Shown one piece after another: positions 14,572-14,627 of a DNA stretch of 14,627 nt (the first letter of the stretch is position 1; each line of letters starts with the position of its first letter). Under the pieces are notes generated by a model that saw nothing but the letters and a program-made list of their open reading frames with translations, did no database searches and had not been told where the DNA came from. The position numbers and the translations under genes were made by a program. Source of the DNA: Treponema sp. UBA1798 (lineage in GTDB: Bacteria; Spirochaetota; Spirochaetia; Treponematales; Treponemataceae); the NCBI GenBank assembly GCA_002319875.1, contig DCFS01000198.1, positions 9,959 to 24,585 on the forward strand, read 5' to 3'.

Positions 14572-14627
14572 CGGGCAATAGCGCAGTTGGTAGCGCGCTA
14601 GGTTCGGGACTTAGAGGTCCGCGGTTC
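14572..14627 (+). tRNA. tRNA-Pro (anticodon CGG), cut by the window end
   Basis: Acceptor 5' strand CGGGCAA, D stem GCGC/GCGC, anticodon stem CTAGG/CTTAG (one G-U pair) with loop TTCGGGA and anticodon CGG at 14605-14607, then the start of the T arm (CGCGGTTC). The loop is identical to that of E. coli tRNA-Pro(CGG). The 3' part with the rest of the T arm and acceptor is outside the window. No separate promoter is evident in the 12 bases between the preceding terminator and this gene. Confidence 0.88.

Overview
The window looks like chromosomal DNA of a host-associated, anaerobic spirochaete, most probably a Treponema. This rests on gene content: a FadL-type outer-membrane barrel, lipoproteins with spirochaete-tolerant lipoboxes, a PerR/rubrerythrin peroxide defence without catalase, a TrpR-like regulator and a butanol-dehydrogenase-type enzyme. 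It is an inference; no rRNA is present to settle it. The DNA is moderately AT-rich, compact, and mostly ordinary core or near-core sequence with no insertion sequence, prophage or CRISPR array.

Layout. 1-548 holds no confident gene, only hairpins and a doubtful ORF tail. 549-1802 (-) is a FadL-like porin with a recognisable promoter and a long structured 5' leader. Divergent from it, 2244-8267 (+) is a four-gene oligopeptide ABC transporter operon: lipoprotein binding protein, OppB permease, a fused OppC-OppD permease/ATPase, and OppF. This yields a complete importer from four polypeptides instead of five. Next, 8338-8589 (-) is a small unknown protein and 8649-8984 (+) a TrpR-family regulator; they are divergent and share a roughly 60 bp promoter region containing an inverted repeat.

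A bidirectional-type terminator (8998-9035) separates trpR from the convergent block on the minus strand: iron-type alcohol dehydrogenase (14330-13137), rubrerythrin (12989-12447), PerR (12371-11946) and a 929-residue ankyrin-repeat lipoprotein (11840-9051). The rubrerythrin promoter carries a good match to a PerR box over the predicted transcription start, so perR and rbr form a visible regulator-target pair. The flanking dehydrogenase (aldehyde reduction) and periplasmic ankyrin protein may belong to the same stress response, but that is inference. The dehydrogenase promoter is placed so that the message would be leaderless. The right edge carries tRNA-Asp(GTC) with a near-consensus promoter and an intrinsic terminator, then tRNA-Pro(CGG), cut by the window end.

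The main points worth a second look are the OppC-OppD fusion, the PerR box and the large dyads around rbr/perR, the leaderless dehydrogenase start, the overlapping trpR/small-gene promoters, and the giant ankyrin lipoprotein next to perR.
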